Shown piece by piece: positions 36,371 to 44,568 of a stretch of DNA of 64,000 nucleotides; positions within the stretch are counted from its first letter, which is position 1, and each line of letters starts with the position of its first letter. Origin of the DNA: Streptomyces sp. Je 1-369. Lineage in GTDB: Bacteria; Actinomycetota; Actinomycetes; Streptomycetales; Streptomycetaceae. The notes beneath the pieces were generated by a model, which saw only the letters and a program-made list of their open reading frames with translations, was not told where the DNA came from and searched no databases. The stretch lies in the NCBI RefSeq assembly GCF_026810505.1, contig NZ_CP101750.1:6133501-6197500 (forward strand). Reading direction: 5' to 3'. The position numbers were made by a program, and so were the translations under genes.

Positions 36371-36523
36371 GTGCTCTTCATCGTCGCCGCCCTGATGCTG
36401 CTGGGTGTCGCCATGGGTTCCGTGGCACACGCCCCGCTTCCGGTCAGCCTCGTCGCAGCCGTCGTGATCGGCGTGTGGCTCGCGGTCTTCGCCGTGCGTG
36501 AGCGTCGCGCGCGCCACCGCTGA
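36371..36523 (+). CDS. Small membrane protein (50 residues)
   Basis: A 50-residue hydrophobic protein with two short membrane segments (LFIVAALMLLGVAMGSVAHA and LPVSLVAAVVIGVWLAVFAV) and a basic tail RERRARHR. It is supported by a very good ribosome site (GAGAGAGGGA, six bases before GTG 36371) and by the operator pair upstream. It is the most likely direct target of the TetR regulator. No known family is recognised; a small-molecule-response or envelope role is a guess. Confidence 0.75.
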   Translation: MLFIVAALMLLGVAMGSVAHAPLPVSLVAAVVIGVWLAVFAVRERRARHR

Positions 36524-36531
36524 GCCCGCCT

Positions 36532-36590
36532 CTCCACACGACACCCCTCCACACGAACCTCTCCGTACGCCATCTCTCCGTACGACACCT
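36532..36590 (+). repeat. Four 14-15 bp tandem repeats
   Basis: Units CTCCACACGACACCC, CTCCACACGAACCT, CTCCGTACGCCATCT and CTCCGTACGACACCT follow one another between the two small membrane protein genes. Confidence 0.85.
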
Positions 36591-36611
36591 CCACCTGCCA
36601 GGAGTCGCACC

Positions 36612-36947
36612 ATGGGAAGCACCGCAACTCGCACCCGTCCGCACGCCGATACGGCACCCGCACCGGCACCCGCCCCCGACGCTCCGGTCGAGGAGCCCCG
36701 TCCCACCGGGCGGCGCGACACCGACGGCATGGCCGTCGCCTCGTTCATCCTCGGCCTGGTCGGACTGCTCGTTCTGAACCTCGTCCTCGGCCCCATCGCG
36801 ATCGTCCTCGCGACCATCGCGCTGTGGCGCGGCACCACCCGCAGGGGCCGCGCGCTGCTCGGACTCGGCCTCGGCGTGGCCGACCTCGTCGTGCTCGCCG
36901 CGCTCGTCTCTGTGGACAACACCGTGTCCTGGGGTCTCGCAGGCTGA
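36612..36947 (+). CDS. DUF4190 membrane protein
   Basis: A 111-residue protein. A 40-residue Ala/Pro/Thr-rich cytoplasmic leader is followed by the DUF4190 two-helix membrane module (GMAVASFILGLVGLLVLNLVLGPIAIVLATIALWR ... RGRALLGLGLGVADLVVLAALV). AGGAG lies seven bases before ATG 36612. It follows the 50-residue gene by 88 bases and may share its TetR-controlled transcript. DUF4190 proteins are common in actinobacteria and have no assigned biochemistry. Confidence 0.85.
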   Translation: MGSTATRTRPHADTAPAPAPAPDAPVEEPRPTGRRDTDGMAVASFILGLVGLLVLNLVLGPIAIVLATIALWRGTTRRGRALLGLGLGVADLVVLAALVSVDNTVSWGLAG

Positions 36948-36979
36948 TACCGCCGGGGCGGAGGGCCCCGCACGGCTCG

Positions 36980-36985
36980 TAGAAT
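36980..36985 (+). promoter_or_regulatory. -10 element of a near-leaderless cysteine desulfurase mRNA
   Basis: TAGAAT ends ten bases before the ATG at 36996, and no Shine-Dalgarno sequence is present. Transcription would begin within a few bases of the start codon. Confidence 0.5.
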
Positions 36986-36995
36986 CGTGCGCACC

Positions 36996-38165
36996 ATGGC
37001 CTACCTCGACCACGCAGCGACCACTCCGATGCTCCCGGAGGCGATCGCGGCGATGACCGCGCAGATCGCCGTCACCGGCAACGCCTCCTCGCTGCACGCG
37101 GCGGGGCGGCGGGCGCGACGCACCGTCGAGGAGGCCCGCGAGACACTCGCCGAGTCACTCGGCGCCCGACCCAGCGAAACCGTCTTCACCTCCGGCGGCA
37201 CCGAGGCGGACAACCTCGCCGTCAAGGGGCTCTACTGGGCGCGGCGCGACGCCGAACCGGCCCGCACCCGGCTCCTCGCCAGCCCCGTCGAGCACCACGC
37301 CGTCCTCGACGCCGTGCACTGGCTCGGCGAGCACGAGGGCGCCACCGTCGAGTACCTCCCGGTCGACACGCATGGCCGCGTGCACCCCGAAGCGTTGCGC
37401 GAAGCCATCGCGCGCAACCCCGACGATGTCGCCCTGGCCACCGTCATGTGGGCCAACAACGAGATCGGCACGATCCAGCCCATCCGTGAACTGGCCGACA
37501 TCGCCCAGGAGTTCGGCGTCCCGCTGCACGCCGACGCCGTCCAGGCCTACGGCCAGATCCCCGTCGACTTCGCCGCGTCCGGGCTCGCCGCCATGACCGT
37601 TTCCAGCCACAAGATCGGCGGGCCCTACGGCATCGGCGCGCTGCTCCTGGGCCGTGAGTACAGCCCCGTGCCCGTGCTGCACGGCGGCGGCCAGGAGCGG
37701 CACGTGCGCTCCGGGACGCTGGACGTGCCCGCCATCGCGGCGTTCGCCGTCGCGGGAGAGCATGCCGCCGCGCACCGCGAGCAGTTCGCCGCCGAGATCG
37801 GCGCGCTCCGCGACGACCTCGTGACCGCCGTCCGCGCGGCGGTCCCCGAGGCGATCCTCGGCGGCGACCCGTACCCGGAGGGCAGGCTGCCCGCCAACGC
37901 GCACTTCACGTTCCCGGGCTGCGAGGGCGACTCCTTGCTGCTGCTCCTGGACGCCCAGGGCATCGAGTGCTCCACCGGCTCCGCGTGCACGGCGGGCATC
38001 GCCCAGCCCAGCCACGTCCTGCTCGCCACCGGCACCGACCCCGACCTGGCCCGCGGCACGCTCCGCTTCTCGCTCGGCCATACGTCGACGAAGGCGGATG
38101 TCGACGCGGTGGCGGCGGCGATCGGCCCGGCGGTGGACCGGGCGCGGACGGCGGGCCTGAGCTAG
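36996..38165 (+). CDS. Cysteine desulfurase (NifS/IscS family)
   Basis: A 389-residue PLP enzyme that takes sulfur from cysteine as an enzyme persulfide. Seen: [14 protein letters not shown] at the N-terminus, VEHHAVLD near 90, [15 protein letters not shown] near 185, the PLP lysine in [16 protein letters not shown] near 208, and the active-site Cys in [23 protein letters not shown] near 330. The loop around that Cys is the IscS-like (group I) type. mnmA lies 790 bases downstream on the same strand, so this enzyme is the probable sulfur donor for tRNA 2-thiouridine formation. Confidence 0.94.
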   Translation: MAYLDHAATTPMLPEAIAAMTAQIAVTGNASSLHAAGRRARRTVEEARETLAESLGARPSETVFTSGGTEADNLAVKGLYWARRDAEPARTRLLASPVEHHAVLDAVHWLGEHEGATVEYLPVDTHGRVHPEALREAIARNPDDVALATVMWANNEIGTIQPIRELADIAQEFGVPLHADAVQAYGQIPVDFAASGLAAMTVSSHKIGGPYGIGALLLGREYSPVPVLHGGGQERHVRSGTLDVPAIAAFAVAGEHAAAHREQFAAEIGALRDDLVTAVRAAVPEAILGGDPYPEGRLPANAHFTFPGCEGDSLLLLLDAQGIECSTGSACTAGIAQPSHVLLATGTDPDLARGTLRFSLGHTSTKADVDAVAAAIGPAVDRARTAGLS

Positions 38166-38183
38166 GGAAGGAGCCGGCCGGGG

Positions 38184-38894
38184 CTAGGCCTTCTTTGTGG
38201 GACTCGCGGAGCCCGTGGGCTTGGCCGGCTTGTTCCGCTCCTCCCGCACCAGGCGCAGATACCGGTCCCAGTCCCAGTAGGGCCCCGGGTCCGTGTGGTC
38301 CGTGCCCGGCACCTCCACGTGGCCGACGATGTGCTCGCGGTCCACCGGTATGTCGTACCGGCGGCAGATCCCGGCGGTGAGCCGAGCCGACGCCGCGTAC
38401 ATCGGACCGGTGAACGAGGACTCCTTGTCGACGAAGCCCTCGTGCTCGATGCCGATGCTGCGTTCGTTCCAGCTCTTGTTGCCCGCGTGGAACGCCACGT
38501 CCAGCTCGCGGATCATCTGGGCTATGTGGCCGTCCTTGCGCACCACGTAATGCGCGGCGGCGCCGTGGCCCGGGTCCTTGAAGACGCGCAGCGCCGTCTG
38601 GTACCCGCCCTGGACGACGTGGATGACGACGCGGTCGATCTCGTAGTCGTCGGGGCGGTCCGCGCGGCGCCAGTTGTAGTCCGACGCGGCGATCCACTGC
38701 ACGCCGGGGGCGTCGACCTCGCCCTCCTTGCGCTTCTTCACCACGCCCGGCATCCGCCACCACAGCCTGCCGAGCTCGTCCCGCGCGAGCACGACGGTAC
38801 CCGCGGCGGCGGCCGCGCCGCCGACCAGCAAGGTGCGCCGGTCGATCCCCCGGTGCCCCTGCCCGCCCTGCCCGCCCTGCTGAGCTTCCCCCAT
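38184..38894 (-). CDS. Tat-exported N-acetylmuramoyl-L-alanine amidase
   Basis: A 236-residue cell-wall amidase of the amidase_2/PGRP family. A twin-arginine signal (DRRTLLVGGAAAAAGTVVLA, residues 18-37) exports it folded. In the catalytic domain, zinc ligands are His in DRVVIHVVQG near 91 and His in HTDPG near 201, with VGHVEVPGTDH just before it, and SIGIEHEG carries the catalytic-region Glu. It cleaves the bond between muramic acid and L-Ala in peptidoglycan. The gene is inserted on the opposite strand between the cysteine desulfurase and mnmA. Confidence 0.9.
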   Translation of the reverse strand: MGEAQQGGQGGQGHRGIDRRTLLVGGAAAAAGTVVLARDELGRLWWRMPGVVKKRKEGEVDAPGVQWIAASDYNWRRADRPDDYEIDRVVIHVVQGGYQTALRVFKDPGHGAAAHYVVRKDGHIAQMIRELDVAFHAGNKSWNERSIGIEHEGFVDKESSFTGPMYAASARLTAGICRRYDIPVDREHIVGHVEVPGTDHTDPGPYWDWDRYLRLVREERNKPAKPTGSASPTKKA

Positions 38895-38955
38895 GTGATC
38901 GTCAACGCTTACTCACGGGCATCCGGTTCCCGCCGCCCCGTACTCTGTTAGAGCT

Positions 38956-40101
38956 ATGACTTTGACCGAGACCCCGCAGACCCCGCAGCGTGCCCAGCGC
39001 CCCCTCCGTGTCCTGGCCGCCATGTCCGGCGGAGTGGACTCCGCCGTCGCCGCCGCCCGCGCCGCCGAAGCCGGGCACGACGTGACGGGAGTGCACCTCG
39101 CGCTCTCGGCGAACCCCCAGTCGTTCCGCACGGGCGCGCGGGGCTGTTGCACCATCGAGGACTCGCGCGACGCCCGCCGCGCCGCCGACGTCATCGGCAT
39201 CCCGTTCTACGTGTGGGACCTCGCGGACCGCTTCCGCGAGGACGTGGTGGAGGACTTCGTCGCGGAGTACGAGGCCGGGCGCACCCCGAACCCGTGCCTG
39301 CGCTGCAACGAGAAGATCAAGTTCGCCGCGCTCCTCGACAAGGCGCTCGCCCTGGGCTTCGACGCGGTCGTGACGGGCCACTACGCCCAGGTGATCGTCC
39401 GCGAGGACGGCACCCGCGAACTGCACCGCGCCTCCGACATGGCCAAGGACCAGAGCTACGTCCTCGGCGTCCTGGACGACCGCCAGCTCGCCCACGCGAT
39501 GTTCCCCCTGGGCGACACGGTCACCACCAAGGAGGAGATCCGCGCGGAGGCGGAGGAGCGAGGTCTGGCCGTGGCCAAGAAGCCCGACAGTCACGACATC
39601 TGCTTCATCGCCGACGGCGACACGCAGGGCTTCCTGGCCAACCGCCTGGGCAAGGCGGAGGGCGACATCGTGGACGAGTCCGGCTCGGTCCTCGGCACGC
39701 ACGAAGGCGCCTACGGCTACACGATCGGCCAGCGCAAGGGCCTCCGCATCGGCACCCCGGCGCCCGACGGCAAGCCGCGCTACGTCCTGGACATCTCGCC
39801 GGTGAACAACACGGTGACGGTCGGCCCGGCGGCGGCCCTGGACGTCACGTCCCTGACGGCCATCAGGCCCCGCTGGTGCGGCACGGCCCCGTTCGCCCCC
39901 GGCACGTACACGGCCCAGCTCCGCGCTCACGGCGGAGAGACGTCGGTCGCCGCCGAGCTGGTCGAGGGCGAGCTGCGGGTCACCTTCACCGAGCCCGTCC
40001 GCGGCGTGGCCCCCGGCCAGGCGATCGTGCTGTACGACGGCACGCGGGTGGTCGGCTCGGCGACGATCGCCACTACGGAGCGGGCTACGGCTGCGGTCTG
40101 A
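38956..40101 (+). CDS. mnmA: tRNA-specific 2-thiouridylase
   Basis: A 381-residue enzyme that thiolates U34 of tRNA Lys, Glu and Gln using ATP and a persulfide. The PP-loop is [13 protein letters not shown] (residues 15-27). The nucleophile Cys is in [12 protein letters not shown] near 114-117, and the second catalytic Cys in [13 protein letters not shown] near 215. The C-terminal beta-barrel ends [14 protein letters not shown]. The last 17 bases overlap the first DUF397 gene on the other strand, and about 40 bases of its 3' end are copied twice downstream in the 268-bp duplications. There is no Shine-Dalgarno sequence, so a leaderless message is likely. Confidence 0.96.
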   Translation: MTLTETPQTPQRAQRPLRVLAAMSGGVDSAVAAARAAEAGHDVTGVHLALSANPQSFRTGARGCCTIEDSRDARRAADVIGIPFYVWDLADRFREDVVEDFVAEYEAGRTPNPCLRCNEKIKFAALLDKALALGFDAVVTGHYAQVIVREDGTRELHRASDMAKDQSYVLGVLDDRQLAHAMFPLGDTVTTKEEIRAEAEERGLAVAKKPDSHDICFIADGDTQGFLANRLGKAEGDIVDESGSVLGTHEGAYGYTIGQRKGLRIGTPAPDGKPRYVLDISPVNNTVTVGPAAALDVTSLTAIRPRWCGTAPFAPGTYTAQLRAHGGETSVAAELVEGELRVTFTEPVRGVAPGQAIVLYDGTRVVGSATIATTERATAAV

Positions 40102-40279
40102 GCGGACCCGCCTTCTCGCCCCGCACCAGCGCGCCGAGCACGGCCCGGCCCGTCGTCAGTACGTCGGCCGGGCTGTCGCTTTCGCGGAGGGCGACGCCGT
40201 CTTGCGTAGTGGCGATCTCGACGCAGTTGTTGCCGCCGTCCCCGGAGAAGGACGACTTGAGCCACTCCAGCTCGGACAA
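40085..40279 (-). CDS. DUF397 protein, copy 1
   Basis: A 64-residue protein with the DUF397 core W-x-K-S-S-F-S (6-12) ... NNCVEIA (18-24) ... [28 protein letters not shown]. The start codon is TTG (40277-40279) with AGAGGT upstream. DUF397 proteins pair with XRE/DUF5753 regulators and are thought to act as small partners or antagonists in development. The 3' end overlaps mnmA by 17 bases. Confidence 0.88.
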   Translation of the reverse strand: MSELEWLKSSFSGDGGNNCVEIATTQDGVALRESDSPADVLTTGRAVLGALVRGEKAGPLRPQP

Positions 40280-40352
40280 AGGGGGTACCTCTACAAATCT
40301 TCGGCGCTTTCGAGGATTCGATTCCTGGCGACGAGCGCGACGACGGAACGGG

Positions 40353-40547
40353 TTACGGCTGCGGTTTCAGCGGCCCCGACTTCACGCCCCGTACCAGCGC
40401 TGCCAGTGCGGCCCGGCCCGTCGTCAGTACGTCGGCCGGGCTGTCGCTTTCGCGGAGGGCGACGCCGTCATGCGTAGTGGCGATCTCGACGCACGCGTTG
40501 CCAGAAGCCTCCGAGAACGACGACTTGAGCCACTTAAGCTCGGGCAA
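40353..40547 (-). CDS. DUF397 protein, copy 2
   Basis: A 64-residue protein nearly identical to copies 1 and 3 over its central part ([22 protein letters not shown]); the Asn-Asn before Cys is changed to Asn-Ala. I place the start at TTG 40545-40547, by analogy with copy 1 and because AGAGGT sits at the same distance; a GTG at 40556 would add three residues. Confidence 0.85.
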   Translation of the reverse strand: MPELKWLKSSFSEASGNACVEIATTHDGVALRESDSPADVLTTGRAALAALVRGVKSGPLKPQP

Positions 40548-40620
40548 AACGGGCACCTCTGTAAATCTCTAGCGATTTCGAGGGTCCTATTCCTGGCGAC
40601 GAGTGCGACGGCGGAGCGGG

Positions 40621-40815
40621 TTACGGCTGTGGTCTGAGCGGAGCCGCCTTCACGCCCCGTACCAACGCGCTCAGCGCGGCCCGGTCCGTCGTCAGTACGT
40701 CGGCCGGGCTCTCGCTTTCGCGGAGGGCGATGCCGTCATGCGTAGTAGCGATCTCGACGCAGTTGTTGCCGCCGCCACCACAGAACGACGAACGCTGCCA
40801 TCTATCCCCAGTCAC
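40621..40815 (-). CDS. DUF397 protein, copy 3
   Basis: A 64-residue DUF397 protein, the copy closest to its XRE partner. The N-terminus differs from the other two (TGDRWQRSSFCGGGGNN), while the middle and end are the same. GTG 40813-40815 has AGGGG nine bases upstream. It lies 13 bases after the XRE stop, so the XRE gene and copy 3 are one transcription unit; this is probably the original copy. Confidence 0.88.
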   Translation of the reverse strand: MTGDRWQRSSFCGGGGNNCVEIATTHDGIALRESESPADVLTTDRAALSALVRGVKAAPLRPQP

Positions 40816-40828
40816 GTCGCTATTCCCC

Positions 40829-41683
40829 TCACGGTTCGTCCGCGATCGACCTGATGAACTTCTGCGACTCGTCAGCAGACAAGGCCGACTCCTCCATCAG
40901 GTCCAGTATGGAACGATAGTTCGCCAGAGGTGTCGGCGCATCCACGAAGTTCGCGCCAAGCGCGGTGTCCAGCTGAACCGTGTCCAGTTGTGGCACCGGA
41001 CCTTCCGCGTAAAGGATCGACTGACCGGCTCCGTGGAAGGCGCCGGCGCTGAACGGGATCACCAGCAGTGTCACGTTGTCCCGGTCCGCTGCATCCGCGA
41101 GGTAGGTGAGCTGCGCGCGTGCCACCTCGGGGCCGCCGAACTCCAGGCGCAGTGCGGCTTCGTGGATGATTCCTACGTAGGGTGTCGGGCTGGCCCCACC
41201 GAGAATCTTCTGCCGTTCGAGTCGGTGCTCGACTCTCAGCTCCACGTCCAGGCGTCGCAGCTTCGGCACGGTGAACTCGAAGATCGCTCGCGCGTGTTCC
41301 TCGGTCTGGAGCAGACCGGGCAGGTGAACTGTCTGCGCTGTGCGGATACGCGTGGCGAAGTGCTCCACCTCGGAGACCTCCAGGTGACCCTCCGGCAGTC
41401 TGCCCCGATATTCGTCCCACCAGTGATTGGTCCGCCGAGGGCCGGTCATGGCCGCGAGCGCGTCGACAAGGGCCGGGTCGGGACACTTGTAGTGACAGGC
41501 CAGTTGACGCACGCGCTCATCACTGAGGCCGGTTCGCCCGGCCTCGATGTTGGAGATCATCGTCCGGTCCGCGCCGAGCAGGGTGGCGGCTTCCTGGATC
41601 GATATCCCCGCCCGCTCGCGCATGCGGCGCATTTCTGCGGCCAGTCGACGGTGACGACCCGTAGGGGCATTACGTGGAGCCAT
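40829..41683 (-). CDS. XRE family regulator with DUF5753 domain
   Basis: A 284-residue DNA-binding protein. The Cro/CI-type helix-turn-helix is at residues 13-65 (LAAEMRRMRERAGISIQEAATLLGADRTMISNIEAG), followed by a DUF5753 domain (TAQTVHLPGLLQTEEHARAIFEF ... VGIIHEAALRLEFGGPEVARAQLTYLADAADRDNVTLLVIPFSAGAF). This pairing with DUF397 and a nearby ATPase is the WhiJ/AbaA-type arrangement of Streptomyces. ATG 41681-41683 is preceded by GGGAGGG. Two palindromes upstream, in the region shared with the ATPase gene, are its likely binding sites. Confidence 0.92.
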   Translation of the reverse strand: MAPRNAPTGRHRRLAAEMRRMRERAGISIQEAATLLGADRTMISNIEAGRTGLSDERVRQLACHYKCPDPALVDALAAMTGPRRTNHWWDEYRGRLPEGHLEVSEVEHFATRIRTAQTVHLPGLLQTEEHARAIFEFTVPKLRRLDVELRVEHRLERQKILGGASPTPYVGIIHEAALRLEFGGPEVARAQLTYLADAADRDNVTLLVIPFSAGAFHGAGQSILYAEGPVPQLDTVQLDTALGANFVDAPTPLANYRSILDLMEESALSADESQKFIRSIADEP

Positions 41684-41751
41684 AGGCCCTCCCTCGTGTG
41701 CGCGAGCAGTCTGGCAACGGGCGAGCCGAATCTCTAGTGAGCCCACAGAGG

Positions 41752-41787
41752 TTCACTCATTTGTGAATTGCGACTCATTAGTGAGTC
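41752..41787. promoter_or_regulatory. Two operator-like palindromes in the XRE/ATPase intergenic region
   Basis: TTCACTCATTTGTGAA (41752-41767; arms TTCAC/GTGAA) and GACTCATTAGTGAGTC (41772-41787; perfect arms GACTCA/TGAGTC) lie side by side. The half-site TAGTGAG also occurs at 41736. Confidence 0.6.
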
Positions 41788-41969
41788 ACGATGCCCTACC
41801 TTCGGATCCGCGCCACTCGCTCCGCCGTCTGCATCGGAAGCGCACCACGTCAACCTTGCCCACTCGGAGGGGCAAGGCGACGCGGCAGAGCCACCACGTA
41901 CCGACGGCTCAACGCTCCGTGGCCCACACCAAGTCACCCAATCACGACTGAGCACCCCAGGAGGTGCCC

Positions 41970-42497
41970 GTGAGTACACATCACGCCTCGACCCCTACCG
42001 CGACTCCCGCCGTCTTCCCCGAACAAGACCCCCACCCCAACTCGCACCCCGCCCCCCTCCCCTTCACCGCCCCCTGGACCTACGAACTCCACTTCCCCTG
42101 CGACCCCCGCAGCCCCGGAGTCGCCCGCATCACGCTCCGCGCGGTGCTCGCCGCGCACCACCTCGCCGAACTGGCCGACCGCGCCGAGCTGTTGACCACC
42201 GAGCTCACGACCATCTCCGTACGGCACACCAAGGGCCCCGCCTCCGTGCGCCTGCACTGGCTCTGCCCCGTGCTGCGGGTCAGCGTGTGGGACATGAGTC
42301 CGGACTTGCCGCCGCTCGCCCCACCCCCTTCGGTGAGCGTTCACGCGGACAGCGGCCGGGGGCTGGTGATCCTGGACGCGGTGGCCGACCGTTGGGGCGG
42401 GTGCGCCATAGGCGAGGGAGCGTACGGGCCGGGCGGCAAGACCATGTGGTTCGAGCTGGCACTGCCGCAGGCCCCGCCGCCCCTCCTCGCGGTCTGA
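41970..42497 (+). CDS. ATP-binding protein (anti-sigma/HATPase-like)
   Basis: A 175-residue soluble protein of the short histidine-kinase-type ATPase group common in Streptomyces. After a Pro-rich 30-residue leader the fold is FPCDPRSPGVARITLRAVLAAHHL, an N-box-like AELLTTELTTISVRHT, VSVWDMSP in the G1 position and DSGRGLVILDAVADRWG in the G2 position. Such proteins act as anti-sigma-type regulators. GTG 41970 follows AGGAG by six bases. It is divergent from the XRE gene and abuts the convergent oxidoreductase gene. The canonical N-box Asn is replaced (TTELTTISV), so ATP binding may be weakened. Confidence 0.82.
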   Translation: MSTHHASTPTATPAVFPEQDPHPNSHPAPLPFTAPWTYELHFPCDPRSPGVARITLRAVLAAHHLAELADRAELLTTELTTISVRHTKGPASVRLHWLCPVLRVSVWDMSPDLPPLAPPPSVSVHADSGRGLVILDAVADRWGGCAIGEGAYGPGGKTMWFELALPQAPPPLLAV

Positions 42498-43439
42498 TCA
42501 GGCGACCTTGAGCACGATCTTGCCCTGGGTGCGGCCCTGTTCCCCGTACGCGTGCGCCTTGGCGGCGTCCTCCAGGGGCAGCACCGTGTCCACCTCCACG
42601 CGGAGCTTCCCCTCGTCGACCAGGCGGGCGATCTCCAGGAGGCCGAGACGGTCGGGTTCGACGATCGTCCACCCGGCGTGCACGCCGAGCTCAGCGGCCC
42701 GCTGAGGGTTCGGCAGGCCGCCCGGGTCGGGCAGCGTGACCAGGTGGCCGCCGCGTCGCAGCACGGGCAGGGAGCGGTCTCCGTAGGCGCCGCCCACGCC
42801 GTCCAGGACGACGTCCACGTCCCGCACGGCCTCGGAGAAGTCCGTCACCGTGTAGTCGATCAGCTCGTCCGCGCCGAGCGAGCGCAGGAAGTCGTGCTTG
42901 TCCGCGCGGGCGGTGCCGATGACGTACGCACCCTGCGCCTTGGCGATCTGCACGGCGAGGTGGCCGACGCCGCCCGCGGCCGCGTGGATCAGTACGCGCT
43001 GTCCGGCGCGGAGCCCCGCAGTCTCGACCAGGCCCTGCCAGGCGGTGAGCGCGGCGAGGGGGAGTGCGGCGGCCTCGACGTGGGAGAGGGCCGCGGGCTT
43101 GGGCGCGAAACGGCGGGCGGGCGCCGCGACGAACTCCGCGTAGCCGCCGGTCTGCTCGGGGAAGCGGGGCATGCCGAACACCGCGTCGCCGGGCCGGTAC
43201 AGGGTTACTCCGGGGCCTACCTCCTCGACGACGCCCGACACGTCGTACCCGAGGATCGGGGTCTCTCCCCAGCTGCCGAAAGCGCCCTCCGCGCGGGTCT
43301 TCCAGTCGACGGGATTCACGCCCGCCGCGTGGACCCGGACCAGGATCTCGGTCAGTGCGGGTTCCGGGCGGTCCACCTCGACAGGGACGAGGTTCTCGGG
43401 GGCACCCCAGGCGCGGGGGCTGACGGCACGCATCTTCAT
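42498..43439 (-). CDS. NADP-dependent zinc-free alcohol dehydrogenase / quinone oxidoreductase
   Basis: A 313-residue medium-chain dehydrogenase of the quinone oxidoreductase branch. It has an N-terminal GroES-like domain (VHAAGVNPVDWKTRAEG), a Rossmann domain with VLIHAAAGGVGHLAVQIAKAQGAYVIGTA and HDFLRSLGADELIDY, and lacks the catalytic zinc ligands. It reduces quinones or enones with NADPH. The gene is divergent from a GlxA-type regulator 117 bases away, which may control it. ATG 43437-43439 was taken; an in-frame ATG at 43433 is nearly as good. Confidence 0.9.
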   Translation of the reverse strand: MKMRAVSPRAWGAPENLVPVEVDRPEPALTEILVRVHAAGVNPVDWKTRAEGAFGSWGETPILGYDVSGVVEEVGPGVTLYRPGDAVFGMPRFPEQTGGYAEFVAAPARRFAPKPAALSHVEAAALPLAALTAWQGLVETAGLRAGQRVLIHAAAGGVGHLAVQIAKAQGAYVIGTARADKHDFLRSLGADELIDYTVTDFSEAVRDVDVVLDGVGGAYGDRSLPVLRRGGHLVTLPDPGGLPNPQRAAELGVHAGWTIVEPDRLGLLEIARLVDEGKLRVEVDTVLPLEDAAKAHAYGEQGRTQGKIVLKVA

Positions 43440-43556
43440 GGTCCTGGTCTTTCTGTAGCGGCAAAAGAGCTGGTGAGCGCTTGATGGGACCAAGAGTGCG
43501 GCGGTGTGGGCCCGCGCAGTGCTGGCAGTATGGCCATCATGTGACAGGATTCGGCC

Positions 43557-44552
43557 ATGAACCTCAATGGCCTGGGCGACCGCGACGGCGCGCACCGGGT
43601 GGCCGTCATCGCCCTGGACGGCGCGTACGCCTTCGAGCTGGGCATCCCGTCCCGGGTCTTCGGCAACGCGCTGAACGACCGCGGAGAGCCGCTCTACGAC
43701 GTCGTCGTCTGCACCGTGGACGGGCGCCCGGTGCGTACGGACTCCGGGTTCACGGTGGCGGCCGAGCATGGGCCCGAGGCCCTCGACACGGCGGACACCG
43801 TGGTGATCACGCCGACCCGCAGCTTCGACCGGGGGATGACGGGCGAGGAGCTGCCGGAGCCGGTGGCCGCGGCCCTGCGCAGGATCAGGCCCGGCACCCG
43901 GATCGTGTCGTTCTGCAACGCCTCGTTCGTCCTCGCGGCCGCCGGCCTCCTCGACGGGCGCCCCGCGACGACGCACTGGCACGTCGCCCGCGACTTCCAG
44001 CGGTCCTTCCCCAGGATCAAGGTCGACGCGGACGTGCTCTTCGTCGACGACGGCGACGTGCTGACCGCGGCGGGCGTCGCGGCCGGCATCGACCTCTGCC
44101 TCCACGTCGTACGGCGCGACCACGGCGCCTCGGTCGCCAACCACGTCGCCCGCGTGTGCGTCGTACCGCCCTGGCGCGACGGTGGCCAGGCCCAGTACAT
44201 CGAACGGCCCGTCCCCGAGCCCACGCTCGCCACGACGGCCGCCACGCGCGCGTGGGCCCTCGAACGGCTCCAGGAACCGCTGCCCCTCGGCGAACTGGCC
44301 GCCCACGCGCGCATGAGCCTGCGCACCTTCACCCGCCGCTTCCAGGAGGAGGTCGGCATGCCTCCCGGACGGTGGCTGACCGCGCAGCGCATCGAGCTCG
44401 CCCGGCAGCTCCTGGAATCCAGCGACCTGCCGGTGGACGTGGTCGCCCACCGGTCGGGCTTCGGCACCGGCAACTCACTGCGCCAGCACATGCGGGCCGT
44501 GCTCGGCGTCTCGCCGGTCGCCTACCGGCGGACGTTCACAGCCGCGTCGTGA
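43557..44552 (+). CDS. GlxA family transcriptional regulator (DJ-1/PfpI plus AraC)
   Basis: A 331-residue regulator. The N-terminal DJ-1/PfpI-like domain has the nucleophile-elbow region IVSFCNASFVLAAAGLLDGR near 120 with Cys, and HWHVARDFQRSFP. The C-terminal AraC domain has two helix-turn-helix units (LAAHARMSLRTFTRRFQEEVGMPPGRWL and DVVAHRSGFGTGNSLRQHM). This is the amidase-like GlxA architecture. It is divergent from the quinone oxidoreductase and probably regulates it. Confidence 0.92.
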   Translation: MNLNGLGDRDGAHRVAVIALDGAYAFELGIPSRVFGNALNDRGEPLYDVVVCTVDGRPVRTDSGFTVAAEHGPEALDTADTVVITPTRSFDRGMTGEELPEPVAAALRRIRPGTRIVSFCNASFVLAAAGLLDGRPATTHWHVARDFQRSFPRIKVDADVLFVDDGDVLTAAGVAAGIDLCLHVVRRDHGASVANHVARVCVVPPWRDGGQAQYIERPVPEPTLATTAATRAWALERLQEPLPLGELAAHARMSLRTFTRRFQEEVGMPPGRWLTAQRIELARQLLESSDLPVDVVAHRSGFGTGNSLRQHMRAVLGVSPVAYRRTFTAAS

Positions 44553-44568
44553 CCAGACCAGACGTGGC

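Larger units (their letters stand above)
40059..40815. repeat. Three diverged 268-bp tandem copies carrying DUF397 genes
   Basis: Equivalent positions recur at exactly 268 bases: DUF397 stops at 40085, 40353 and 40621; starts at 40279, 40547 and 40815. The end of mnmA (GCTGCGGTCTGA at 40090-40101) has its matches at 40358-40369 and 40626-40637. Confidence 0.85.

Noticed and set aside
40085..40815. CRISPR-like array
   Set aside because: The 268-bp periodic repeats contain genes; there are no short repeats with unique spacers and no cas genes in the window.
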